Origin: an uncultured Alteromonadales bacterium
Lineage (GTDB): Bacteria; Pseudomonadota; Gammaproteobacteria; Pseudomonadales; Cellvibrionaceae
Assembly (NCBI GenBank): GCA_937864365.1
Contig: CALMJT010000104.1
Coordinates: 1 to 64,000, forward strand
DNA length: 64,000 bases
Reading direction: 5' to 3'
Of the stretch, positions 1-7,996 are shown one piece after another (position 1 is the stretch's first letter; each line of letters begins with the position of its first letter). Made by a program: the position numbers and the translations under genes. The notes beneath the pieces were generated by a model, which was not told where the DNA came from, did no database searches, and saw nothing but the letters and a program-made list of their open reading frames with translations.

Positions 1-1286
1 ATTCCGAAATCGAAGCCATTTTAATAAAAACAAATGAAGGTTCTGCTCTTTATCCCCGTCAGAAACTCAATGAAAATAATTTATATAAGCAAAATATAAT
101 TCAGATTCAAAATTATGAAAAATTTTGGCAGTCGGTTGATTGGTTTATGCCTCTTTTTATAGCTAGAGGCAAAATCGACGATGCTATTCATGCAATGGGC
201 ATAGATTTAAATGAATATAGGAATTGGAATAAAAGGCTATTACAAGAGCGTTTTGAACATTGCCTTACATCAATTTACACGCTTGATAACATTATTCCTG
301 TAACTGTTCAAACTCTTTCTGGCTCAAGAGCCATTTCCAAACATTTGCCTATTATCAAAGAGTCAATATTGGCTTTTTATAGTGGTATGAAAGTGGTTGC
401 AATAGCAGCCTTAATTCCAATAATAGAAGATATTCTCAATTCGATTATTAATGTTAGTAGTACGGATTTAGATTTAATTAATAAGGTTAACAAATGCATA
501 GATTTGGCTCAAAAGAAAGTTATTAAAATTCATATTGAAAATGTTGACTGGATACCACCAGAGTACATAAAGTTAGAAGTTTTAAAAGTAATGAATGAAC
601 GCGTTTTTGTTTTAGAGTCGATCAGATATTGGTTGATCAATAGTTTTTATTCTAAGACAGATAATTACGATAATCATTCGGGATTTAACCGCCATTTTTT
701 TGCTCATGCTAAATCAGATATCTGGCAGAATACATCGAACTTCTTTCGAGCAATCGGATTAATTCAAGCCCTTGCCTTTGTAGAGTGTTTTGCGTTGGAG
801 GGGAGTGGCGTGAGTATTTTTCCGCCTACGCCTGATGAACGGAGTAATTCTTTTAAACTCGAAATTTCAGCTTGCGAAATCTGTCAATATTTTAAAAATA
901 ATTTTCTTCAGCAGTTACAAGTTGCTAACTGCTTACCTTTTAATGACATTGCTTCGGATGATGGTTGGCATCGTAGAGCAGCTTTGTTATCGAAAGAAAT
1001 GAATGATCAGATTATATCTAGCTTAAGGAATAAGGGATGGCAATGTCATTCTTTTGGTGATCCTGTGAAACTAGGCGCATATATCACTGTTAATGCCTCC
1101 AAAGAAGATCGCGAAATCAAAGTTGCTTTGCTTTATACTTGCGCAACAGGAAATAAAATTTATAAGGAACTAGATAAGTTTTGTGATTTTATTTTATATC
1201 TAGGACCGCATTCGCATCAAGAAAGTTATGCTTTTGGCGTTCAAGCTAAAGTACTTCCCGTCAAAGCATGGATTCCTCCTGACTAG
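1..1286 (+). CDS. Hypothetical protein, 5'-truncated by the window edge; C-terminal region has an NRHFFAHA motif
   Basis: The frame of ORF 147..1286 stays open to the left edge (from nt 3: SEIEAILIKTNEGSALYPRQKLNENNLYKQNIIQIQNYEKFWQSVDWF-MPLF...). ATG147 is therefore probably internal. No family recognised. Confidence 0.7.
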   Translation, partial: SEIEAILIKTNEGSALYPRQKLNENNLYKQNIIQIQNYEKFWQSVDWFMPLFIARGKIDDAIHAMGIDLNEYRNWNKRLLQERFEHCLTSIYTLDNIIPVTVQTLSGSRAISKHLPIIKESILAFYSGMKVVAIAALIPIIEDILNSIINVSSTDLDLINKVNKCIDLAQKKVIKIHIENVDWIPPEYIKLEVLKVMNERVFVLESIRYWLINSFYSKTDNYDNHSGFNRHFFAHAKSDIWQNTSNFFRAIGLIQALAFVECFALEGSGVSIFPPTPDERSNSFKLEISACEICQYFKNNFLQQLQVANCLPFNDIASDDGWHRRAALLSKEMNDQIISSLRNKGWQCHSFGDPVKLGAYITVNASKEDREIKVALLYTCATGNKIYKELDKFCDFILYLGPHSHQESYAFGVQAKVLPVKAWIPPD

Positions 1287-1463
1287 GTGGGGTCACAATA
1301 GTGAGTACATAAATTAACTTTTAAGGATATTTACTCAAATCCATTAATATTTCAAAAGCAGTGCAAGGGTAATATGCTCTGTGACGCACATTTGATGAAG
1401 CGTTTATAATTTAGAGTTAAAATTCGGTTGTTGGTATGAATAAGTTGTTTTAGGAGGTGGATA

Positions 1464-1811
1464 TTGGAGCTCAAAAATCTTATAAATTGGATGGGATTAA
1501 TTTCAGGCCAAGATAGATTCTATAGGGAAGACGCAGTCACAGTTCACGTTTATGGTGAAGGGGATGAGTCTTATATTGTTATAGAAAGAGAAGTATCTAA
1601 GTCTCCTAGAATCGTTGATCAATACACGATAACTCCTTTTCAAAACAAAAATAGTTTGTATGAACTTGTCCAATTTTTACAAACCTGCGAATTCGATTTA
1701 AACAATTTAGTGTCAAAGATTGTGAGCGCCGATTATGTTGAATATGGAATGAATGATGTCGCTCAATTCGACTTTGTTGAGGTTGCAAGATATCAAGTTC
1801 AGGAGAATTAA
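1464..1811 (+). CDS. Hypothetical protein, 115 aa, first gene of a small putative toxin-antitoxin operon
   Basis: TTG start preceded by AGGAGG (about 1453). Stop lies 5 nt before the next small ORF at 1817. Confidence 0.6.
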   Translation: MELKNLINWMGLISGQDRFYREDAVTVHVYGEGDESYIVIEREVSKSPRIVDQYTITPFQNKNSLYELVQFLQTCEFDLNNLVSKIVSADYVEYGMNDVAQFDFVEVARYQVQEN

Positions 1812-1816
1812 TAAAC

Positions 1817-1984
1817 ATGGACAAAAAGAAGCCATCCATCACAAAAACGAGTACCCTTGATCAGAACAAAATTAAAAATGCAAAAGGTCTGAGTAAAAAA
1901 GAAAAAATTGATACTGCTGCAAAACAGGAACGGAAACTAAAGATCTCGAAATCTGTAATACAAGAGTTTGAGGAATGGCGGTAA
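1817..1984 (+). CDS. Small Lys-rich protein (55 aa), putative antitoxin preceding a YafO-like toxin
   Basis: Manual translation: MDKKKPSITKTSTLDQNKIKNAKGLSKKEKIDTAAKQERKLKISKSVIQEFEEWR*. AGGAG upstream. Its 3' end overlaps the toxin ATG (ATGGCGGTAA). Below the ORF-track size cut-off. Confidence 0.55.
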   Translation: MDKKKPSITKTSTLDQNKIKNAKGLSKKEKIDTAAKQERKLKISKSVIQEFEEWR

Positions 1985-2516
1985 GAGTTTTTACCAGTCA
2001 GATAATCAGAGAAGGGTTACCCGATTCGGAATTGCAACTTTTAGGAACCTCTGATTAACTCATCCATGATTTAATCAGAGGGCAGAAATTGAAAATGCGA
2101 TTTCCAATTTCTTCACAATTTCAATCACTTACCGTTCTTGAAATTGGCGACACATCCTTGTGTCGCGAGAAACTCTAGGTTAATCAGAGTTTCCTTTAGT
2201 ATCCAAATTCAAAATTTATAAAAAAACTGGCGAAACGCAAAACTATTTTGGTAGGGATGTGAGTTTTAACCGGCCAGAAGCAATCAAAACCGCTGGGTTA
2301 ATGCATGTACATTTAAACGATAGAAAGTCATGGGGCGTTCGATTACTGCAATTTGACCGTACCAGTGATACGCACATTGTATATTGTCAAGGCTATTTTA
2401 ATCCGAGCTGCTATCTACTGATTACCCTTTTAAATGGAGCTCATGCGAAATACCGAGACAATTTGTTAATGCTTAGTTTAGCTGATGTAGCTTCTGGCTT
2501 TAGAGATAAATATTAG
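1975..2516 (+). pseudogene. YafO-family mRNA-interferase toxin gene interrupted by a 151-bp repeat element (2044-2194)
   Basis: N-terminal part 1975-2043 = MAVRVFTSQIIREGLPDSELQLL. C-terminal part 2199-2516 = VSKFKIYKKTGETQNYFGRDVSFNRPEAIKTAGLMHVHLNDRKSWGVRLLQFDRTSDTHIVYCQGYFNPSCYLLITLLNGAHAKYRDN... The FGRD and HxVYCQG...LLI..L...H...RDN pattern matches E. coli YafO from memory. The element adds an in-frame stop. Confidence 0.8.
2044..2194 (+). mobile_element. MITE-like element, copy A (151 bp)
   Basis: TIRs GGAACCTCTGATTAA / TTAATCAGAGTTTCC (14/15 match). Flanked by TTTA direct repeats (2040-2043, 2195-2198). Homologous copies at 28898-29060 and 50864-51012. Confidence 0.82.
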
Positions 2517-2547
2517 CTTTGTTACTACCATGTTTAGTCATTAATGT

Positions 2548-3081
2548 TCAGTCATTTTCTAAATGACGCTTTTGTAGTTTTCTCTGTAGTGTTCTTCTGT
2601 GCATGTTAAGTTGTCGGGCTGCGGCGGATATGTTGCCGTCGTTGTCGTCGAGTGCGGTTTGAATGGCTTCCCATTCGAGTTTTTTTAGAGTTAGCGGTTT
2701 TAGGTTTTCTTCTTCGGCTAAAAGTTCGTTGTCTAGATTTTCAAACGCGCTGATTATTTCTGAAATTGACGCAGGTTTTGTTAAAAAGTTAGCGGCGCCC
2801 AGTTTTATGGCTTTTACTGCTGTGCGAATGGTACCGTAGCCGGTTAAAAACACGGTGGGTATTTCTATAAGGTTGGGTATTTCGTTGAGGAGTTCTAACG
2901 AGGTGTCGGTACCAATTTTTAAATCCAATAATGCGTAGTCGTATTCTTCTTTATTAAACGCTTCTTTAAATGCTAGTAGAGTTTCTACGTGGGTTACCTC
3001 AAAACCTTTCTTGGTAAGGGAGCGGCTGGTAATTAACCCTAGTGCGGCATCGTCTTCTAAATAAATAATCTTTTGCGACAT
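2548..3081 (-). CDS. regA: RegA/PrrA/ActR-type response regulator with Fis-like HTH
   Basis: Receiver domain (DYALLDLKIG, TGYGTIRTAVKAIKLGAANFLTKP) and C-terminal NISAAARQLNMHRRTLQRKLQKR. Adjacent to a RegB-like kinase. Confidence 0.85.
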   Translation of the reverse strand: MSQKIIYLEDDAALGLITSRSLTKKGFEVTHVETLLAFKEAFNKEEYDYALLDLKIGTDTSLELLNEIPNLIEIPTVFLTGYGTIRTAVKAIKLGAANFLTKPASISEIISAFENLDNELLAEEENLKPLTLKKLEWEAIQTALDDNDGNISAAARQLNMHRRTLQRKLQKRHLEND

Positions 3082-3083
3082 AA

Positions 3084-4355
3084 TTAAATACTGTTGCTAA
3101 TGATTGGAAAGCTTACGGTTACGCGAATGGTAACGTCGGTTTTTGTTGTATCTTCTACGGGAATAATTTCTAAGCCTACGGTGCCGCCTTGTTTTTCGAT
3201 GGTGCTGTTGGCCAAAAATGATCCTATACCCAAGCCGGTTTCTTTATTTGAGGTTTTGGGTTTACCCCAACGCACCAATATTTGCTCGGCATTAAGTTCG
3301 CTTTGGTTTTCAATGGTGATGGTTAGTTGCTGTTGATGTGTGTTAAACGCTAATGTTGGGTGTTCGTTTGATGAATCAATGGCGTTATTAATAAGATTAA
3401 TTAATGCGTAGTAGAAGAGTTCGTTTGAGAGAATTTTTTGCTTGCCGCAGGCGTTGTCGTAAATAACCGGTGCTTGCTCTATTTTTTGCAACGAATAATG
3501 CTCTTTAATGCTTTCTACAATATCACTCACAGAAACCGGTTTTAGGTCTTCGGATTGCTGCGCAAGGTTGGATAGGTTTTTCATGGTTGAAAAGCAGCGT
3601 TCTAGCTGTGTTTTCATTAACAAGGCGTCGTTTTTAATGTCTTCAGGTAGCGATTGCTGTTCTAAAATATCTTCGGCAATTAATTTTACGGTTGAAATGG
3701 GTGTCGCTAAGTTGTGTACTGTAGATGCAGCAACGGTTGCCAGTGCGATTAATTGTTCATTTTTAAGATTTTCTTCACGTGCGGCCGAGAGCTGAAATTC
3801 TTGCTGTCTTATTAATCGCATTAAATTGGTGATAAAAAAGCAAGTAATGATGGTTCCGGCGAGATAGTTCAACCACATGGCTACAAGATGAACACGGTAA
3901 TCGGTAGAGAAATGCGCAAAATGCTGTTGTGAATCGCTAATGAGTAAAGCCGTATACAACATTATGCCTAATGCACAAATCATCCATGCTTGTTTAAAAG
4001 TGAGTGTAACCGCGGCAATTGCCGTAATGACTAAATAATAATAAATAAATGGGTTAGACGTGCCGCCGGTGGTGTAGGCGATGGCTAATACCCAGCTAAT
4101 ATCGATGATCAGTTCGCGCACTAGGCTGTTGGCTTGCTGTAACCTTGCCGTTTTAAACGCAATTAAAGACCAGGCCATCATCATTGCTAATACAACAAAC
4201 GGCCAGTTGCCGCGCACTTCTAATAAATCGGTGTTCTTTTGGGCAATCAGTAAGCCGGCAGAAATTACGATTAGTGCCATTCTCAACATTAGAATGTTCT
4301 TAATAATTCCGTCCGGCCGATCAAACAGAGAGCGTTTTAATTGGTGTAAGACCAT
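3084..4355 (-). CDS. regB: RegB/PrrB/ActS-type sensor histidine kinase
   Basis: Multi-TM N-terminus with quinone-type motif GGTSNPF, H-box STVHNLATPIST, HATPase region GLGIGSFLANSTIEKQGG. Confidence 0.85.
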   Translation of the reverse strand: MVLHQLKRSLFDRPDGIIKNILMLRMALIVISAGLLIAQKNTDLLEVRGNWPFVVLAMMMAWSLIAFKTARLQQANSLVRELIIDISWVLAIAYTTGGTSNPFIYYYLVITAIAAVTLTFKQAWMICALGIMLYTALLISDSQQHFAHFSTDYRVHLVAMWLNYLAGTIITCFFITNLMRLIRQQEFQLSAAREENLKNEQLIALATVAASTVHNLATPISTVKLIAEDILEQQSLPEDIKNDALLMKTQLERCFSTMKNLSNLAQQSEDLKPVSVSDIVESIKEHYSLQKIEQAPVIYDNACGKQKILSNELFYYALINLINNAIDSSNEHPTLAFNTHQQQLTITIENQSELNAEQILVRWGKPKTSNKETGLGIGSFLANSTIEKQGGTVGLEIIPVEDTTKTDVTIRVTVSFPIISNSI

Positions 4356-4601
4356 TGTTCCCCAAGCTTGCCAGCTGATTATTCAAAATAGGTGTTGATT
4401 ATACCTTGGGATGGTCCTGTAACGCAGCTATGCGGCATTTTGTCACTACAGGTTAAGTACTGGCTTTTTGTAATATTTATTCACAGCAAATGGGTTTGAT
4501 ATAACGTTTTGTGGCGTTTTGTAAAACAGAATTTCGCAAAGCGTTAATAATTTTCGTGTTGCGTGCGTGGCAACAGGGACGTCTTTTTAGGTGTAATTTT
4601 T

Positions 4602-5885
4602 ATGGTCAACAGTCAATCCATTTTGTACCGCAATGCATGGCGATGGCATTTTTATATTGGGCTGTTGTGTTTTCCGGTCATTATTTTTATGTCTATTTCG
4701 GGTGGTTTATATCTTTTTAAACCACAAATAGAAGCTTTTCGAGAATCTTCTTACAACAATATTAGTGTTGATGCCAGCCGTGCAACACCAAACCAAATTA
4801 TAGCCACTGCACAAAGCGCCTTGCCCAATGCTCGCTTTCATTTATATCGCTTGCCTAAAAACGACAGCGATGCAGTACGCATTAGCGTGCTCTCGGAAGG
4901 TGTTCGCTATTTTGTTTACGTTAATCCGTACAATTTATCTGTAATCGACGTAGTACGTTTTGATCAATTATTTACCGAATTATTAAAAGACTTACACGAA
5001 TCTATTTTTATGGGCAGTTACGGCTCTTATTTTGTAGAGCTATGCGCGAGCTGGGCCATTGTATTGTTGGTAACTGGTGTCATTTTGTGGTGGCCACGAA
5101 ACAGTTCTGGATTTGCAGGAGTTTTATATCCGCGATTGCAGTTGCGAGGCCGCAAACTCTGGAAAGATTTGCACGTGGTGATTGGAATTTGGATCAGCAT
5201 TTTTGCCTTATTTTTGTTGGTAACAGGATTACCTTGGACGCAAGGGTGGGGTAGTGCTTTTGAAAAATCCAGAAAATGGTTTGAGCCAGAACTGCAACAA
5301 GATTGGAGCACCAGTGCCGATTTAGAAAAACTCCGTTGGAGCTCCCAAGCGGTGCGTAATGCTCAGTTATCGGAATCGGTTTACAACACGGCGGTTGAAC
5401 TTCAATTGGCTTATCCGGTAACGCTTTCGGTGAGTGATACTCAAAACAACGTATGGAAGGCCAGTTCTCTCAGCCAAAATCGCCCTAAGCGCGCCGATGC
5501 ATGGATCGATGGCGCAAGCGGCGAACTTATTATTCTGCAACCGTTTTCTGAGCGTAAAATTGTTGACCGGATTGTCGGTTGGGGAATTGCCGCCCACGAA
5601 GGCCAGTTATTTGGTTGGTTTAACCAACTGCTGGGAGTGTTTACTACGGTTGGTCTGATTTTTATGAGTGTGAGTGGTTTTGTGCTGTGGTGGAAACGCA
5701 AACCCAATCACCAGTTGGGTGCGCCAAAAGCCATGGGTACACGTATCACCGGTGTTATGTTGGCTGTTTTGATGATTTGTGCAGCCTTGTTACCGGCGGT
5801 GCTGGTCACTGTGGTGATGCTTGTTGTGATTGATCTTTTGCTAAAACCTATCAAGCCTGTGCGTCGGTGGTTAGGTTTGTCGTGA
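4602..5885 (+). CDS. PepSY-associated TM helix domain protein
   Basis: ORF 4563..5885 with likely start ATG 4602 (MVNSQSILYRNAWRWHFYIGLLCFPVIIFMSISGGLYLFKPQIE...). Several TM helices, WW.RK motifs. Confidence 0.85.
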   Translation: MVNSQSILYRNAWRWHFYIGLLCFPVIIFMSISGGLYLFKPQIEAFRESSYNNISVDASRATPNQIIATAQSALPNARFHLYRLPKNDSDAVRISVLSEGVRYFVYVNPYNLSVIDVVRFDQLFTELLKDLHESIFMGSYGSYFVELCASWAIVLLVTGVILWWPRNSSGFAGVLYPRLQLRGRKLWKDLHVVIGIWISIFALFLLVTGLPWTQGWGSAFEKSRKWFEPELQQDWSTSADLEKLRWSSQAVRNAQLSESVYNTAVELQLAYPVTLSVSDTQNNVWKASSLSQNRPKRADAWIDGASGELIILQPFSERKIVDRIVGWGIAAHEGQLFGWFNQLLGVFTTVGLIFMSVSGFVLWWKRKPNHQLGAPKAMGTRITGVMLAVLMICAALLPAVLVTVVMLVVIDLLLKPIKPVRRWLGLS

Positions 5886-6008
5886 TGACTGGTTTACAAC
5901 CTATAGAGGTGGACAATTATTGATCTGCTTGGAGTGATGTGTTGTGCTCGGTTGAACCTGTTTTGGAATGGCGTTAACATTGGCCGATTAATTGTCTATG
6001 AGCCGCTA

Positions 6009-6461
6009 ATGCCAAATCGCCGAGTCATCATTGCCTTTATCTGCTTGCTTGCGTATCTCACGCAAAGCACGGCGGTGTTTGCGATGAATTGCGCTATGGG
6101 CGAATCTCACCCTACAGCGCTTGATACTCGCTCGGTAGATTCCTTGTCGAATTCTTCGGCTTTGCACAGTTTGCAGGCAGACTCATCTAATCCATCTACC
6201 GATACTCATCATTGCCACGATTCTGATCAGTCGATGGATTTAAAATCGGTGAATACCAAAACCGAAGCCAATACTGCATCTGGCTCTATAAGTTGCTGTG
6301 ACAGTGGTAGTTGTGATTTAGAACATTGTTCCTATCATGTGGTTGTGCCGGTAGAGTCTTTTAATTTTTCCGTAATTATTTCAGCGAAATCCCACTTCGC
6401 TGCCTATCTTCAGTCTGTTACTCGTACTGTCTCCGTTTTTTTTCGTCCTCCCAAATTTTAA
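6009..6461 (+). CDS. Secreted His/Cys-rich hypothetical protein, probable metal-resistance accessory
   Basis: Likely start ATG 6009 with signal peptide (MPNRRVIIAFICLLAYLTQSTAVFA). HHCHDSDQ and CCDSGSCDLEHCSYH clusters. Upstream of cus operon. Confidence 0.65.
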   Translation: MPNRRVIIAFICLLAYLTQSTAVFAMNCAMGESHPTALDTRSVDSLSNSSALHSLQADSSNPSTDTHHCHDSDQSMDLKSVNTKTEANTASGSISCCDSGSCDLEHCSYHVVVPVESFNFSVIISAKSHFAAYLQSVTRTVSVFFRPPKF

Positions 6462-6603
6462 TGTCCTAGCCCTAGTGGGTATTTTGCCTACTAATTTCTT
6501 GAATTTACGCGTTTAAATTCTTTGCGTTACGGCCAATGCTGTTTGTTCGTTTTTGATATGAGCACTGTTTTGGCGAGACATTATTGTTAAAAAGGTTGGT
6601 GTT

Positions 6604-7962
6604 GTGAAAAACAATTCCTCATTGAGTTGTATTATTCGAAGCCTAACGGCCTGTGTGTTTGTCTTTAGTTCGGTATCTATTGGTGCGCAGCAGTCGTTTG
6701 AGAATTTACCACCGGTATTAAACGAGCTGATAGAGTCTGCGATTACTAATGATCCATACTTGGCTCAAACGCGTCACTTAAAGACTGCTGCCGAGGCGGA
6801 ATCTATAGCCGACCGGCAACTTAAAGATCCAAAAATTAATTTGGCTTACGCTAATCTTCCCATCGACACATTTGATGTTAACCAAGAGCCCATGACGCAA
6901 TTTCAAATTGGTATCAGTCAGGAGTTTCCGGGTGGTAAAAAACGATCACTAAAATCAGAACAAAAAAACATTGCCGGTAATCGTTTTCCTGCATTGGCCG
7001 CGAATCGTAGGGCAGATATTGCGCGTTCGATCACTCAGTTGTGGTCGAGATTAGTTGCTAAAAAATTAGCTTTATTATTAATTAAAGACGATCAAATACT
7101 GCTAGAACAACTTAGCAACAGTTTGCAATCGAGTTATGCCAGTGGTTTAAGCAGCATTAGCCAGCAAGACTTGTTGCTTGCGCAATTAGAAATTACTCGC
7201 TTGAACGAAAAATATTTACAAATAACCAGCGAGTTAAACAGCACCCAAGCCTTGCTACTTGAGTTCGCCAGTCATGAGCAGGTGCAAGATGTGCTTGAGT
7301 CTGTAAATAATTATGTAGTGGGTGGTAACAAGGTTGTTTTATCGACCTTACCTGATTTTTTGGTCATGGCGAATAATTTAACTTTACTATCGAGTTCTGA
7401 TTTTATTCAAATGCAGAAGCGACATCCGGCCGCAGTTGCTGTTGATCAACGATATAAAGAGCAACAATTGCAGGTGCAATTAGAAAAACAAGACTATCTA
7501 CCCGATTGGACCTTACGTGCTCAGTATGGTTATCGTGAAAATAATCCAGTAGGTGACAGCCGTGCCGACTTTTTAACGTTAGGCGTTACTTTCGATTTAC
7601 CGGTTTTTACACGTAATCGTCAAAGCCAATCGGTAAAAGCAGCGCAAGAAAAAGCCAGCGCTGCGCAGTTAGAACTCGATCAGTTATTGCTCGGATTTTC
7701 GGCAAAAACACAATCGTCCATTGCGCAATATAAAATCGTTAACGAACGTATAGAGATCTATCAGTCTCAATTTCTCGGCCAAAATCAAGAGTTGGTAGAG
7801 TCTTATCTTGCCGCTTACTCGGCGGGCAATGGCAGTTTTTCTGAGTTTTTGCGAGCCAAAGGTAATGAGTTAAATACGCAAATCGATTATTTATCGCTTT
7901 GGTCAACTCGTACTTCGCTAAGCGCAGACATCCATTATCTTTTAACCGAATACACCCTTTAA
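6604..7962 (+). CDS. TolC/CusC-family outer membrane efflux protein
   Basis: Signal peptide; OEP-like repeats; followed by CusB and CusA homologues. GTG start. Confidence 0.85.
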   Translation: MKNNSSLSCIIRSLTACVFVFSSVSIGAQQSFENLPPVLNELIESAITNDPYLAQTRHLKTAAEAESIADRQLKDPKINLAYANLPIDTFDVNQEPMTQFQIGISQEFPGGKKRSLKSEQKNIAGNRFPALAANRRADIARSITQLWSRLVAKKLALLLIKDDQILLEQLSNSLQSSYASGLSSISQQDLLLAQLEITRLNEKYLQITSELNSTQALLLEFASHEQVQDVLESVNNYVVGGNKVVLSTLPDFLVMANNLTLLSSSDFIQMQKRHPAAVAVDQRYKEQQLQVQLEKQDYLPDWTLRAQYGYRENNPVGDSRADFLTLGVTFDLPVFTRNRQSQSVKAAQEKASAAQLELDQLLLGFSAKTQSSIAQYKIVNERIEIYQSQFLGQNQELVESYLAAYSAGNGSFSEFLRAKGNELNTQIDYLSLWSTRTSLSADIHYLLTEYTL

Positions 7963-7996
7963 TGGCTTGTATTGAGGCCAATTCAGGTATTTAAAA

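Noticed and set aside
1606-1842. Minus-strand 78-aa ORF opposite the 115-aa gene
   Set aside because: Antisense to a better-supported CDS with good RBS; no protein-like motif.
2259-2516. Stand-alone 85-aa protein from GTG 2259
   Set aside because: Frame continues upstream to 2184 and matches YafO there; better explained as the 3' part of an interrupted gene.
4511-4720. 69-aa ORF overlapping the start of the PepSY gene
   Set aside because: Alternate-frame shadow of the PepSY CDS.
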